Assembly (NCBI GenBank): GCA_017634975.1
Contig: JAGBMJ010000103.1
Span: 1 to 64,000, forward strand
Length of the DNA: 64,000 nt
From: Lachnospiraceae bacterium
GTDB lineage: Bacteria; Bacillota; Clostridia; Lachnospirales; Lachnospiraceae
Reading direction: 5' to 3'
Made by a program: the position numbers and the translations under genes. Position 1 is the first letter of the stretch. The number at the start of each line of letters is the position of its first letter. Shown here in pieces: positions 26,961 through 37,488 of the stretch. The notes beneath the pieces were generated by a model that was given only the letters and a program-made list of their open reading frames with translations, was not told where the DNA came from and did not search any database.

Positions 26961-28325
26961 ATGAATTCTGTCAGTTTACCTACCCAATTTGCAGACCGGA
27001 TGCAGTCTCTTCTGAAAGATTCTTATCCGGAGTTTCTTGCATCTTTTGAAGCGCCTGCCGTAAAGGCATTTCACTTAAACACCTCCCGTACCGAGCCCGG
27101 TGATTTTCTGGCCTGGCAGAATGCTCACAGCACATCGTTTGCAGCGCATCCCCTGGAAGGTACCGGTATTTATCTTTCGGAAACCGAGGGGATCGGTCAC
27201 CATCCCCTTCACCATGCCGGGGTGGTCTATTCCCAGGATCCTTCCGCGCAGCTGGTATTGGATGGAGTCGAGCTTACGAAGGATCTGCGGATCCTGGATC
27301 TCTGTGCCGCGCCCGGTGGTAAAACTTCCCAGCTGGCCCGAGCGATCGACGGGGGTACGGGAGTGGTCGTAGCCAACGAACCGCATCCGGCACGTTCCCG
27401 GATATTGCTTGGCAATATGGAGCGTATGGGATATCGTAATGTATGTGTGATCTCTATGGATCCGTCCGAGATCTCTCTTCTCTATCCGGAATTCTTTGAT
27501 CTTATCCTTGTGGATGCTCCATGTTCCGGAGAAGGAATGTTTCGGAAATATCCGGAAAGCATCTCCGAATGGAGTCCCGAAAATGTAGCACACTGCCGGG
27601 AACGAGGCCGTGATATCTTAAGTTCTGCAGTCGCTTGTCTGCGTCCCGGCGGACGTCTGATCTACTCTACCTGCACCTATGCCCCGGAAGAAAATGAAGA
27701 TCAGGTACATTTCCTGCAGGAACAATTTGATTTTACCATCCTCCCGGCTCCCGCATCCGTGCAGAACTATGCTTTTGAGAGTGATCCGGGCTGTTATCGC
27801 TGTTATCCCCATCTCTATCCGGGAGAAGGGCAGTTCATGGCGTATCTGCAAAAACCGGGTGTTTCGGAAAGCCTCCATCGTTCCGAAAAAAACAGTCTGA
27901 CGCCATGTTCTGCCAAAGAACTGGCTGCTTTTGAAGAACTCTTCGGCATACCGGCAAAGAAAATCCCTCTGTATTCCCGAAGCGGCCGCATCATTGCCGT
28001 TCCCTTTACCCTGCCCCGCATCCCTGTGCGTAATATCAGCTGTCTGGGTGTCACGGTCATGGAATGGGATGAAAAACGCAGGCGCTATGTACCGCATCAT
28101 CAGTTTTTCAGTGCTTACGGGCCGCTTCTTCCGCAAAAGATCGATTACGATCCGGAAGATCCGGAGCTGTTGCAATATTTAGGTGGTGCGGAGCTCCCGG
28201 CTCCCGGTCATTTCACCAAAGGGCATGCCGCAGTCTGTTGTATGGGAGCTGCCGCAGGCGGCGTACGTATTGCCGGCGGCCGCATGAAAAATCTCTATCC
28301 CAAAGGTCTGCGGGAACATAACTGA
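26961..28325 (+). CDS. RsmF/NOL1-NOP2-Sun family RNA (cytosine-C5) methyltransferase
   Basis: 454 residues from ATG 26961. The SAM-binding Rossmann motif LDLCAAPGGKTSQLA is followed by the two cysteine motifs of the family: DAPCSGEGMFRK and YSTCTYAPEENEDQV, the latter holding the catalytic Cys. The C-terminal portion has an RsmF_methylt-like and a PUA-like extension (about 300-450), typical of the RsmF/YebU group that methylates 16S rRNA. Exact target cytosine is not certain. The only complete plus-strand gene, it converges on rlmH with three bases between stops; no shared terminator hairpin is visible. Confidence 0.9.
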   Translation: MNSVSLPTQFADRMQSLLKDSYPEFLASFEAPAVKAFHLNTSRTEPGDFLAWQNAHSTSFAAHPLEGTGIYLSETEGIGHHPLHHAGVVYSQDPSAQLVLDGVELTKDLRILDLCAAPGGKTSQLARAIDGGTGVVVANEPHPARSRILLGNMERMGYRNVCVISMDPSEISLLYPEFFDLILVDAPCSGEGMFRKYPESISEWSPENVAHCRERGRDILSSAVACLRPGGRLIYSTCTYAPEENEDQVHFLQEQFDFTILPAPASVQNYAFESDPGCYRCYPHLYPGEGQFMAYLQKPGVSESLHRSEKNSLTPCSAKELAAFEELFGIPAKKIPLYSRSGRIIAVPFTLPRIPVRNISCLGVTVMEWDEKRRRYVPHHQFFSAYGPLLPQKIDYDPEDPELLQYLGGAELPAPGHFTKGHAAVCCMGAAAGGVRIAGGRMKNLYPKGLREHN

Positions 28326-28328
28326 TCG

Positions 28329-28811
28329 TTATTTGTGGTACGGTTCCCTGCGTAATATCTTATGTGCACGGTAGATCTGTTCCAAAAGGATCACACGCAT
28401 CAGCTGGTGCGGAAAGGTCATTTTGGAAAAAGACAGCTTCAGATCTGCCTGCGATTTCAGACGTTCATCCAGCCCCAGGGATCCACCGATCAGAAACTGG
28501 ATATGACTCACTGACAGATTCTGCTGCTCAAGTATATACCCGGCAAATGCTTCCGATGATAACTGTTTGCCCTCCACTGCCAGCACGATCTTGCAGGAAC
28601 GTTCTTCGAGATACTCAGCCAGGCGGTCACCTTCGGTCTTTAATATTTTTTCCTTCTCCACATCGGAACAGTTATCCGGCGTTTTTTCATCTTTGACTTC
28701 GATGATCCGAAGCGTTGTATATGCACCCAGCCGCTTCGCATATTCCGCGATCATCGCGCGTACACTCTCTTCCTTGATCTTTCCTACACACAGGATATCC
28801 GTCCGGAGCAT
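28329..28811 (-). CDS. rlmH: 23S rRNA pseudouridine-1915 N3-methyltransferase RlmH
   Basis: 160-residue SPOUT methyltransferase. Family features: FLIGGSLGLDERL, the SAM-knot region, and the C-terminal SFSKMTFPHQLMRVILLEQIYRAHKI ending in PYHK. RlmH modifies helix 69 of 23S rRNA in assembled 70S ribosomes. The start lies directly after the stop of the zinc-ribbon gene, so the two are coupled. Confidence 0.96.
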   Translation of the reverse strand: MLRTDILCVGKIKEESVRAMIAEYAKRLGAYTTLRIIEVKDEKTPDNCSDVEKEKILKTEGDRLAEYLEERSCKIVLAVEGKQLSSEAFAGYILEQQNLSVSHIQFLIGGSLGLDERLKSQADLKLSFSKMTFPHQLMRVILLEQIYRAHKILRREPYHK

Positions 28812-29567
28812 TTACTTTCCCTTCTCTGCATCATCATACAGTTCCTGATAGATTTTTTCACAGACATCATCTGCATAATCCGGATCCAGATTTACAAAAC
28901 GGTCTTTCATCAGCTGGCGGATGATCTCCATGCGTCCGAAGTATTTTTCTTCTTCCGCCAGTCCGAGTCCTTCCATCGGTTCATCGATTGCATTTATTTC
29001 GAGGCTCTTTCCCCATTTGAGGATCTCCTCGGTCCTGCGGTCTTCCTCCTGCGCAAAGACCCGGAGTTTCTTAAAGGAACGAAGGGAAAATACGCCCATG
29101 ATCAGTATAAATAAAGAAAATGCGCCAAGAATACCGCAGGATATAAAGCGTCTTTCGATCTTCATCCGGATCGGCAGCAGATCAAATGCCCAGAGAACCG
29201 AAAAAAGAAGAATGCAGGCACCGACAAGCACCATGGCAATACCGGAGCTTTTGGCATCTTCCGCTTTCTGTGCCTTGCTCTGGTAAGGTTTGATATAAAC
29301 GGCACCCGTTCTTCCATAATAAGCACGCGCTTTTTCCTGATCGGTCAATCCGATCGCATCCTCCCGTGCCGGATCGATCTCGGCGCTGTATTCCATCTCC
29401 CTGCGATCGCTATCTTCAAGCAGCTCTTCAAAATCAGACTGTTCGGAAAAAACATCGTCCTCTTTTTCGGAATCCGCTGCCAGATTTTCTACCAAAGCCA
29501 CATGACACTTCGGACACTCTTTTACCCCATCTACAAACTCGTATCGACATTCAGGACACCAGGCCAT
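28812..29567 (-). CDS. Zinc-ribbon membrane protein of unknown function
   Basis: 251 residues. An N-terminal zinc ribbon with Cys4, Cys7, Cys18 and Cys21 (CPEC...CPKC) is followed by an acidic linker (30-65) and two closely spaced membrane helices (about 107-128 and 143-165), then a soluble, charged C-terminal region (170-250). I do not recognise a named function; similar proteins are annotated as zinc-ribbon domain proteins. It lies between another zinc-ribbon membrane protein and rlmH. AAGGAGG precedes ATG 29567. The 98-base upstream gap shows no clear promoter. Confidence 0.8.
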   Translation of the reverse strand: MAWCPECRYEFVDGVKECPKCHVALVENLAADSEKEDDVFSEQSDFEELLEDSDRREMEYSAEIDPAREDAIGLTDQEKARAYYGRTGAVYIKPYQSKAQKAEDAKSSGIAMVLVGACILLFSVLWAFDLLPIRMKIERRFISCGILGAFSLFILIMGVFSLRSFKKLRVFAQEEDRRTEEILKWGKSLEINAIDEPMEGLGLAEEEKYFGRMEIIRQLMKDRFVNLDPDYADDVCEKIYQELYDDAEKGK

Positions 29568-29665
29568 GATAGCCTCCTTTCCTCATGGCATCTATTAAGA
29601 ACCGCTTTGCGTTTCCGAACAGATACGCGATTTGCCTGTACGTTTGTTTCCCCAACACTTTCGTT

Positions 29666-31399
29666 TTACTGTTGCACCGGCGGCTGCATCGGCGGTGCAG
29701 GAGGTACATCCATTTCTGCGACCGGTTCCGGAACCGCATAATCTTCCGGCTTGATCGCAGCCCCCTTGGTAAAGGTCATTTCTTCATCATCCCTTACAGC
29801 TTTGAACAGATCCCCTGTCTTCACATCTGCCAGATAGAAGGCTCCGGTCTTTATGGAAGATTCTGCCGAATCGATCACATTTTCCGTGATCAGATAATAT
29901 ACCACATCATCCAGCTTGAGCGCCGCTCCGATCGTATAGCTGTATCTCGACGTATTGCCCGGCAGATGTCCTGCCAGATCGATGGTCTTTCCGTTATTGA
30001 CATTATACTGCTTCAGGTGATTGATCACTTCCTGCAGATCCAGTTCGCTTTCAATATTCAGATCATACTCAATATCCGCGATTTCACCGGCTACGCCTTC
30101 CTGACTGTAGGACAGGAAGATAAAATGACTGTGTCCGATCGGCATAGGGATCGGGCCGACATATTCTGTGCTTTCGTCTGTCGGTATTGTTCCGTCGGTT
30201 GTATAGTATACGACACCGTACTTGATCCCTTCCGCTTCGATCATCTCCGGTTCATTGTATTCCCCGCTCTCGGGTGTTACCAGAGGCGGATCCGGTTTCC
30301 GAACATCTACGGTAAATACCCCGCTGCTGATCTCCGACTGGATTCCATAGTTATTTACAAACATCGCATTTACTTCATAGATTCCCAGCTCCATATGGAT
30401 CGGCGAAGTATAAACCTCGCTTTCCGTCGTCGGATCGGAGCCATCAAGGGTATAATAGATCGTTCCGTTGGAAACGGAAGACAGCTTCACCCATAATACG
30501 CGGTCATAGGTTCCCGGTTCCTCGGAAAACTCCGGAGCTTCGGCCAGATAATCTGAAAACTGCGCAAGAACCGTCTGATCTTCGCAATTGGACAGGATAT
30601 TTTCGATCTTTCCGTATTCCTTATTGTTTGCATAATATTCGATCAGCTGACGATAAGCCTGGACCGAATTGATATCCTTATCATAGATGATCTCCCAAAG
30701 CATCAGAAGCGCTTTTTCTTCTTCATCGATCTCAAAATAGTAATCTGCCAGGGTAAATTTCAGGGAACTGTCCGAATCATCGAGGAGCAGCGCCTTCTCC
30801 ATATGGTCGATGGCTTCCACAAAGTTACCCTGCGCTGCTGCTTCTCTGGCAAGAGATGCCTGATAAACACTGGAATTGTCCTCATAAACATGCTGGCTGA
30901 GATAAAAGATCACCAGACCGATCCCACCGATGACGATCAGTCCCAATATAATATATAACCAGCGAAAACGACTTTCACGGATCGCAAGTGCGATCTGACG
31001 TACCACATCTTCATCGTCTTCAAAATCTTCCAGTTCATCGAGGAAATCACCGTCGTATTCTTCGTCAAAATCATCGGTATCATCGTAATAAGGATCATCG
31101 GCGTTTTCCTCGTCCAGAAAACCTTCATCAAGATCTTCTTCCGTATGCATTGCCTCCCGGAGCGTCTCCAAAGAAGGCAGCTCGTTGGTCGCCGATGCTG
31201 CGTTCTCCGCTTTTGACTCTTGTCCGGTAACATCCTCCTCATCATCTGAAAGCGATATCAGCTCCAGATCCTGCAGTGTCCCGTTGATCTCATTTTCGAT
31301 TTCCGGCTCATATTCAGGGATCAGTTTTACTTCTTCGCCGCATTTACTGCAATACAGCAGATCATCAGCGATCTCTTCCCCGCAATTCGGACAGATCAT
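29666..31399 (-). CDS. Zinc-ribbon, TPR and chitobiase-C-like membrane protein
   Basis: 577-residue single-pass protein with an unusual domain order. Zinc ribbon with Cys3, Cys6, Cys17, Cys20; an Asp/Glu-rich stretch (about 90-130); one membrane helix (about 146-168); tetratricopeptide-like helices (about 175-285); two copies of a CHB_HEX_C-like beta domain, recognisable by IYYTLDGSDPTTES (about 310-325) and VYYTTDGTIPTDES (about 395-410); then a globular region and a proline-rich tail. The orientation implied is zinc ribbon inside, TPR and beta domains outside. Function unknown; a wall-sensing or scaffolding role is inference only. Confidence 0.8.
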   Translation of the reverse strand: MICPNCGEEIADDLLYCSKCGEEVKLIPEYEPEIENEINGTLQDLELISLSDDEEDVTGQESKAENAASATNELPSLETLREAMHTEEDLDEGFLDEENADDPYYDDTDDFDEEYDGDFLDELEDFEDDEDVVRQIALAIRESRFRWLYIILGLIVIGGIGLVIFYLSQHVYEDNSSVYQASLAREAAAQGNFVEAIDHMEKALLLDDSDSSLKFTLADYYFEIDEEEKALLMLWEIIYDKDINSVQAYRQLIEYYANNKEYGKIENILSNCEDQTVLAQFSDYLAEAPEFSEEPGTYDRVLWVKLSSVSNGTIYYTLDGSDPTTESEVYTSPIHMELGIYEVNAMFVNNYGIQSEISSGVFTVDVRKPDPPLVTPESGEYNEPEMIEAEGIKYGVVYYTTDGTIPTDESTEYVGPIPMPIGHSHFIFLSYSQEGVAGEIADIEYDLNIESELDLQEVINHLKQYNVNNGKTIDLAGHLPGNTSRYSYTIGAALKLDDVVYYLITENVIDSAESSIKTGAFYLADVKTGDLFKAVRDDEEMTFTKGAAIKPEDYAVPEPVAEMDVPPAPPMQPPVQQ

Positions 31400-31414
31400 A
31401 TAGCCTCCAAAAAC

Positions 31415-33082
31415 TTAGGACAGACCGGTGATACGGCCGTCATCATCTACATCAATGCGATATGCTGCCGGTGAAGCGGGCAGCCCCGGCATTGACAGGA
31501 TACTGCCGGCCAGCGCTACTACAAATCCTGCCCCGGCAGATACATATACTTCACGGATATGGAACGTAAAATCCTTCGGGGCTCCAAGTGCTTTGGGATC
31601 ATCCGAAAGCGAATACTGTGTCTTAGCAATGCAGACCGGTACATGATCAAAACCAAGCGTACTCAGACGCTTCAGCTCTTTGGCGGCTGCCGAAGAAAAC
31701 TCTACATCCTTTGCTCCGTAGATCTCCGAAGCGATCTTTTCGATCTTTACTTCCAACGAAAGCTCATTTTCATAGATCGGAGCAAAATGCTTCTCCTGTT
31801 CCGTCAGGGATACTACCAGTTCGGCCAGCTTCGTTGCGCCTTCTCCACCCTTGGCAAACACTTCCGAAACGGCAAATGCCACGCCCTCTGCCGCACAGAT
31901 CTCTTCCAGCGCATGGATCTCCGCTTCCGTATCTTCCGCAAAACGATTGATCGTCACTGCGACCGGCAGACCATATTTCTTTAAGTTCGCGATATGCTTT
32001 TTCAGGTTCACACTGCCTTTTTTGAGTGCTTCCACATTTTCCTGCTTCAGATCCGCAACCGCCACACCAGCATTATACTTTAATGCTCGTATGGTTGCAA
32101 CCAGCACCACCGCATCCGGAGCGATGCCTGCCATACGGCATTTGATATCCAGAAACTTTTCCGCTCCCAGATCGGCGCCGAAACCTGCCTCGGTGATCAC
32201 ATAATCTCCGAGTTTCATTGCGGTACGTGTCGCCATGACGGAATTGCAGCCATGAGCGATATTGGCAAACGGGCCGCCATGAATGAGTACCGGCGTATGT
32301 TCCAGCGTCTGTACCAGATTGGGCTTCAGCGCATCTTTTAAGAGGGCTGCCATCGGTCCCACGGCCTGCAGATCACCTGCCGTTACCGGTTTTCCGTCCA
32401 GATCATAGGCCACGATGATCCTTGCGAGTCTGGCCTTCAGGTCCGCCATATCCTCAGCCAGGCAAAGGATCGCCATGATCTCACTGGCTACCGTGATCAC
32501 AAAATGATCCTCCCGGACAAAGCCGTCACTCTTGGAGCCGAGACCTATCACGATATTTCGCAGCGCACGGTCGTTCATATCCAGACAGCGTTTCCAGACA
32601 ATCTGTCTGGTATCGATACGCAGTACATTTCCCTGCTGGATATGATTGTCCAGCAATGCCGCCAAAAGATTGTTTGCCGATGTGATCGCGTGAAAATCAC
32701 CGGTAAAATGCAGATTGATGTCTTCCATCGGTACAACCTGGGCATATCCGCCGCCGGCAGCACCTCCTTTTACTCCGAAGCAGGGCCCGAGAGACGGCTC
32801 CCGCAGAGCAAGCACCGCTTTTTTACCGATCTTCGCCATTGCCTGAGACAATCCCACACTGATCGTCGTCTTACCTTCCCCGGCCGGTGTCGGATTGATC
32901 GCGGTGACCAGGATCAGCTTACCGTCTTTTTCCTTTTTCAGCCGGCGCAGACATTCATTCGAGATCTTGGCTTTATATTTCCCGTAACATTCCAGATCCT
33001 CTTCGGACAGTCCGATCCCTTCTGCGATCTTTGTGATCGGATACAATTCCGCTTCCTGTGCGATCTCTATATCACTTTTCAT
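31415..33082 (-). CDS. fhs: Formate-tetrahydrofolate ligase
   Basis: 555 residues; ligates formate to THF with ATP, giving 10-formyl-THF for purines and the methyl branch of one-carbon or acetogenic metabolism. The P-loop region [16 protein letters not shown] (near residue 60), [23 protein letters not shown] and the [17 protein letters not shown] motif are intact. ATG 33082 is chosen over an in-frame start at 33133 because AAAGGAG lies eight bases upstream and the length matches the family. The longer frame would overlap the end of ftsK. Confidence 0.96.
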   Translation of the reverse strand: MKSDIEIAQEAELYPITKIAEGIGLSEEDLECYGKYKAKISNECLRRLKKEKDGKLILVTAINPTPAGEGKTTISVGLSQAMAKIGKKAVLALREPSLGPCFGVKGGAAGGGYAQVVPMEDINLHFTGDFHAITSANNLLAALLDNHIQQGNVLRIDTRQIVWKRCLDMNDRALRNIVIGLGSKSDGFVREDHFVITVASEIMAILCLAEDMADLKARLARIIVAYDLDGKPVTAGDLQAVGPMAALLKDALKPNLVQTLEHTPVLIHGGPFANIAHGCNSVMATRTAMKLGDYVITEAGFGADLGAEKFLDIKCRMAGIAPDAVVLVATIRALKYNAGVAVADLKQENVEALKKGSVNLKKHIANLKKYGLPVAVTINRFAEDTEAEIHALEEICAAEGVAFAVSEVFAKGGEGATKLAELVVSLTEQEKHFAPIYENELSLEVKIEKIASEIYGAKDVEFSSAAAKELKRLSTLGFDHVPVCIAKTQYSLSDDPKALGAPKDFTFHIREVYVSAGAGFVVALAGSILSMPGLPASPAAYRIDVDDDGRITGLS

Positions 33083-33129
33083 AATCCTGCTCCTTTCCGT
33101 TCCGGTATCGTTCTCCGGTGCGTACGAAC

Positions 33130-36100
33130 TCATTTTTTATGGCGTTCCCGCAAAAACAGCTCCAGCTGATTTGCATCCATCAGTACTTTTCTGGGTTTGG
33201 TACCTTCTTCCGGTCCCACCACGCCGTTGGCTTCCATCTGGTCGACGATGCGCGCAGCTCGATTATACCCTACTTTGAATACTCTCTGCAACATTCCGCT
33301 GGATGCTTTTTCCTTTTCCACTACAAAACGGCAGGCATCATCAAAATAGGAATCCAGATCATCTCCCGACCCTTCCGAGGCATCACCTGCAGCATCCTGC
33401 GTCTGCCCCTCCCCGGATAGATTTGAGATCTTGTTGAGGATCTCTTCATCGTAGATGTCGCCGCCCGAAGCATTGTTCTTCAGGAATTCGGTTACCCTCT
33501 GCACTTCTTCATCCGATACAAACGCTCCCTGTACACGAAGCGGTTTGGAATAGCCCTGCGGATAAAACAGCATATCACCATAACCCAGCAATCGTTCTGC
33601 GCCGACCGAATCAAGTATCGTTCTGGAATCCACACCGCTCGACACCTTAAGTGCCACACGGCTGGGCATATTTGCCTTGATCAGACCGGTGATGACATCC
33701 ACGCTCGGTCTCTGTGTCGCGATGATCAGATGGATACCGGCAGCACGTGCCAGCTGTGCGATACGGCAGATCGATGCCTCCACATCCTTGGAAGCCACCA
33801 TCATCAGGTCGGCCAGCTCGTCTACCACGATCACGATCTGCGGCATCTTTTCGGGCGGTCCGTCTACCGCAGGCACTTTGCCCTGCGCTACCAGATCATT
33901 ATAGGCTTTGATCGCACGTACGTTATGCTCTGCAAATACTTTGTAACGCCGTTCCATTTCTGCAACGGCCCATGCCAGTGCAGCATTGGCCTTTCTCGGA
34001 TCGGTCACGACCGGAAGCAGCAGATGCGGGATCCCGTTATAAACCGAGAATTCCACCACCTTCGGATCCACAAGGATCAGTTTGACTTCATCCGGATTGG
34101 CCTCATACAAAATGCTTAGGATAATCGAGTTGGTAAATACCGATTTTCCGGAACCGGTGGATCCTGCTACCAGCAGGTGCGGCATCTTTGCAATATCCGA
34201 GACGATCGTATGTCCGCTGATATCTTTTCCGACCACATAGGACAGTTTGGATTCCGCCTTCTTAAACTCCTGGGATTCGATCAATTCCCGTATGCTCACG
34301 GGCAGCCGTTCCTTATTCGGGATCTCGATACCGACCGCCGCTTTGCCCGGGATCGGTGCTTCGATACGGATATCCTGTGCTGCCAGATTCAGTTTCAGGT
34401 CATCGGCCAGATTCACGATCTTATTGACCTTGATGCCTTCCCCGAGCTGCAGTTCAAAACGTGTTACCGAAGGTCCCTGACTGATATCCGTAACCGTTGC
34501 GGATACTCCGAAGGTCTTGAGCGTCTGCTGCAATAACAGCGCGGTTTCTTTCAGATACTGGTCGCTGTCACCGCCACCCTTCTTCTTGTTTTCCAGAAGC
34601 AGATCGATAGGCGGTTTTTCATATTTTGCTTTTTTACGTACCGGCGGTTGCGGAGCAGGTGTCGTCTTTTCCGGTTCTTCAACCTTCAGTTCCGTCGTCG
34701 GCTCTTCCGCAGGTCCCTTATTCAGTGTACGCTCCGTCACAGGGTCGGGCATACCGGTGATATCGATCTGCGGTGTTGCCGGCATTTCTTCCGTAATCTT
34801 TACTTCTTCCTTTTCTATCGGCAGTTCATCCTGCAATACACGTATGGGTTGTACTTCTTCCCTTACGGATGCACTGTTTCCCGGTTCCCGTCGTATCGTG
34901 ACAACCGCTACCTCATCCGCATCTTCCGCAATCTCCTCCGCCGGAGCATACGCTGTCGGTTCTTCCGGGATCGGATCATCATAAGGCTCTGTATAATCCG
35001 ACTCCTCGTCATATTCCGGTTCCGCATACTCTTCATCCCTGCGGATACGGATCTCCTGAATTTCCTGATACTCCTCCGCCGGTTGCGGATTCTCTTCATA
35101 ATCCACTTCGGGGATCATGGCAGCCGCATCCATCCGTACGACATTTCCTTCCGGAAGGAGTGTGATCTCATGCATATCATCCAGTTTGTGATGCATCGGT
35201 ACCCCCGGTTCCAAAGCAACCGGATTGAGTTTTTTCCGTTTGGAATTGGCAGAACTGCGCAGGATCCGCTCATCCTCCGCTCGATCCTCCGCTTCACGTC
35301 GTCTTCTCTTTTCTTCCTCTTTGCGCCGCTGTTTTTCTTCCTGCTGGGCTTCGAGTTCGCGAGCCCGGCGTTCCTTTTTCTTCGCCTGCGCACGGCGTTC
35401 TTTCATGATCTGTCTTCGGTGCTCTTCCCGGCGTCGTTCCCGCTCCGCCTCTTTTCTGGCAGCCAGATCTGACACATCCTCATCTTCTTCGTCATCGTAA
35501 TACTCTTCTTCATCCTCCGCATATTCGCGCTGATAGCGCATCTCCTGCGCATTTTCGGAGATCTCACGGATCAGATCCGCAAGGTTTCCGAGAAAACCTT
35601 TTCCGGCCAATACGATTATGGATACGATCGTAAGCAGGATCAGCACAAAGATGGAACCGCCTTTTCCGAAGATCCCGAAAAACAGTAACGCCGGCAGGCC
35701 AAACAGTATACCGCCGCCGCCCTGAATATCATAAAGGGTTTTCAACTTTTCACTCTGGATCAGATCAAATGCCGTTCCGGAAAGAAACGATAACAGCATT
35801 CCCAAAAAAAGTACGATGCAACATATGGCAGCTGTCTGTCTTTTTGGCAAAGGTCCCGTTTTTAAGAAAACAAGATAAAAGATCAAAAGCATCATGATCA
35901 AAGGAAGTCCGTAACCGAGCAACCCGAAAACGCCCAGCATAACCCCTTTGATCGCAGGGCCAAAGACTCCTTTGATCACATTGATCATGCAAAGAAAAAC
36001 TACGAGCAGAATACAGAATAACACAAATAAAAACAGCTCCGGAAGAAAATTGGCTTCCGGCTGTTTTGCAGCTTTTCTTTTCGTTGTTGTGGTAGTTTTC

Positions 36101-36201
36101 TTTCGAGCCGCACCGGCAGCGCGGGAAGATGTACTTTTTCTGGTGGACGAGGACGCGGAACTGCTGCGTTTTCGTCCGGTACCGGCTGATGCCAAAACCA
36201 A
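33130..36201 (-). CDS. ftsK: DNA translocase FtsK/SpoIIIE
   Basis: 1023-residue septal DNA pump that clears chromosome DNA from the division or sporulation septum. After a Lys/Arg-rich N-terminus come four hydrophobic helices (about 50-190), then a long charged linker (200-500), then the RecA-like motor with Walker [10 protein letters not shown] and Walker [13 protein letters not shown]. The C-terminal gamma winged helix ends in [25 protein letters not shown], the KOPS-reading domain. Start is TTG at 36201 or the TTG two codons on (36195), the latter better spaced from AAGGAGG. Confidence 0.95.
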   Translation of the reverse strand: MVLASAGTGRKRSSSASSSTRKSTSSRAAGAARKKTTTTTKRKAAKQPEANFLPELFLFVLFCILLVVFLCMINVIKGVFGPAIKGVMLGVFGLLGYGLPLIMMLLIFYLVFLKTGPLPKRQTAAICCIVLFLGMLLSFLSGTAFDLIQSEKLKTLYDIQGGGGILFGLPALLFFGIFGKGGSIFVLILLTIVSIIVLAGKGFLGNLADLIREISENAQEMRYQREYAEDEEEYYDDEEDEDVSDLAARKEAERERRREEHRRQIMKERRAQAKKKERRARELEAQQEEKQRRKEEEKRRRREAEDRAEDERILRSSANSKRKKLNPVALEPGVPMHHKLDDMHEITLLPEGNVVRMDAAAMIPEVDYEENPQPAEEYQEIQEIRIRRDEEYAEPEYDEESDYTEPYDDPIPEEPTAYAPAEEIAEDADEVAVVTIRREPGNSASVREEVQPIRVLQDELPIEKEEVKITEEMPATPQIDITGMPDPVTERTLNKGPAEEPTTELKVEEPEKTTPAPQPPVRKKAKYEKPPIDLLLENKKKGGGDSDQYLKETALLLQQTLKTFGVSATVTDISQGPSVTRFELQLGEGIKVNKIVNLADDLKLNLAAQDIRIEAPIPGKAAVGIEIPNKERLPVSIRELIESQEFKKAESKLSYVVGKDISGHTIVSDIAKMPHLLVAGSTGSGKSVFTNSIILSILYEANPDEVKLILVDPKVVEFSVYNGIPHLLLPVVTDPRKANAALAWAVAEMERRYKVFAEHNVRAIKAYNDLVAQGKVPAVDGPPEKMPQIVIVVDELADLMMVASKDVEASICRIAQLARAAGIHLIIATQRPSVDVITGLIKANMPSRVALKVSSGVDSRTILDSVGAERLLGYGDMLFYPQGYSKPLRVQGAFVSDEEVQRVTEFLKNNASGGDIYDEEILNKISNLSGEGQTQDAAGDASEGSGDDLDSYFDDACRFVVEKEKASSGMLQRVFKVGYNRAARIVDQMEANGVVGPEEGTKPRKVLMDANQLELFLRERHKK

Positions 36202-36255
36202 CTTCCTCCTTCAGTAACAAGCGTAAATGCTGATCCGCAACAGCATATAAGCAGA

Positions 36256-37455
36256 TCAGTTTATATCAAAGAAATCCATACCGGTCATATCTACGATGTC
36301 AAAATGCATCTGCGAAGCCGGCGGCTGGATATCGAAATCCATCTCTTTCGGTATATGTTTTTTCGGCGTAGGCAGCGGATTCGGGATCATACCGGTATCG
36401 CCGGCTTTCAGTCCTTTTTCTTCTGCGATCTTTTTTTTCTGTACCGGTGCAGCCGGGATTGCTTTTTGCATCCCATTGACAGACGATACAGTCGTATCGT
36501 CCGCATGCAAAGCCGGTTTCAGCTTACTTTCTTCGGTATTCGGTTTCTTTTCCGTTTCCGCAGGAGTTTCTGCAGACAGCTCTGCCGCGGGTTTCAGAGA
36601 TCGCATCGTCTCTTCTTTTGGAAGCGTTTTCTCCGCCTGCGGCAAATTACTCATATCCGAATTTGCCGCAACGATCGTAGGTGCCGGATCGATCTGTGCC
36701 GGTACCGGAACATTCATCGTCGCTATGGTGGGTTTTTCATTCTTTATATTTTTCCCGGGCACTTCCGGGACAGTCGGCACGATGGTTTTGACAGGTGCCT
36801 GTGGCTGCTGTGCTGTCTGCTGCTGCGCCAGTCGGTTCTGGGAATTCTGCGAATTCAGCGTATGCAGTGAGTTCGAAGGCATGCGCGGTGCCGGCGGTAC
36901 ATTACTCACACTTGTCGGTGCAAGCGGTTTTACCGGTGGCTGTTCTTCCTGCGCGGGACTCTGCGGTTTAACGACCGCTGTTTTATAGTCCATACGGCGT
37001 CCCCATTGTTTGGAAGCCATCGAAGTCGCCGGTTTATCCTCTGCCGGTTCGGTCTGTTTCGGAACCGGTGCTGTATCCGGCTTTTTTTCCTCGGTATTCT
37101 GGTTTGCCGCATTCGGATTCAGTGTCTTCCCGCTAGGCGGCTGCACGGCAGGCGCTACCGGATTTGCTTTGACTGTGGAAGTCAATGCTGTATTCTGCAC
37201 TTCCTCTGCTTTTGTATCTGCTTCCTGCTCTGTTTGGATATCGTCCGGTGTTTCCTCTCTCTTTTCTTCCGAAACCTCCGCGGTTTTTTCCTCATCCGCC
37301 TTCTTCTGGTTGTTTTCTTCTTTCACCTTCGGATTGTTGAGAAACTCCAGGGACGCTTCCAGAGCTTTTAATTTTGCCGCTTCGCTTTCCGAATCTCTGT
37401 TTTCCGCAGTCGGCAGATAAACCTTCTTTTCTTCTTTTTTCTTAAATAAACCCAT
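36256..37455 (-). CDS. Low-complexity disordered protein of unknown function
   Basis: 399 residues, no recognised domain. N-terminal MGLFKKKEEKKVYLP and a helical segment EAAKLKALEASLEFLNNP (about 25-42) lead into a Lys/Glu-rich then Pro/Ala/Gln/Thr-rich stretch (about 45-340), and end in a conserved-looking acidic tail rich in Met, Asp and Phe (about 360-399, MDFDIQPP and MDFFDIN). No signal peptide or membrane helix, so probably cytosolic. AAGGAG lies seven bases before ATG 37455, which supports translation. Its place between ftsK and a glycosyltransferase hints at an envelope or division-linked role, but this is only context. Confidence 0.75.
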   Translation of the reverse strand: MGLFKKKEEKKVYLPTAENRDSESEAAKLKALEASLEFLNNPKVKEENNQKKADEEKTAEVSEEKREETPDDIQTEQEADTKAEEVQNTALTSTVKANPVAPAVQPPSGKTLNPNAANQNTEEKKPDTAPVPKQTEPAEDKPATSMASKQWGRRMDYKTAVVKPQSPAQEEQPPVKPLAPTSVSNVPPAPRMPSNSLHTLNSQNSQNRLAQQQTAQQPQAPVKTIVPTVPEVPGKNIKNEKPTIATMNVPVPAQIDPAPTIVAANSDMSNLPQAEKTLPKEETMRSLKPAAELSAETPAETEKKPNTEESKLKPALHADDTTVSSVNGMQKAIPAAPVQKKKIAEEKGLKAGDTGMIPNPLPTPKKHIPKEMDFDIQPPASQMHFDIVDMTGMDFFDIN

Positions 37456-37488
37456 CCCCCAACTCCTTATAGTTGCTTCCCGATCATT

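Noticed and set aside
28326-28328. Shared terminator between the convergent methyltransferase genes
   Set aside because: The stops are three bases apart and I see no hairpin followed by a T-run on either strand.
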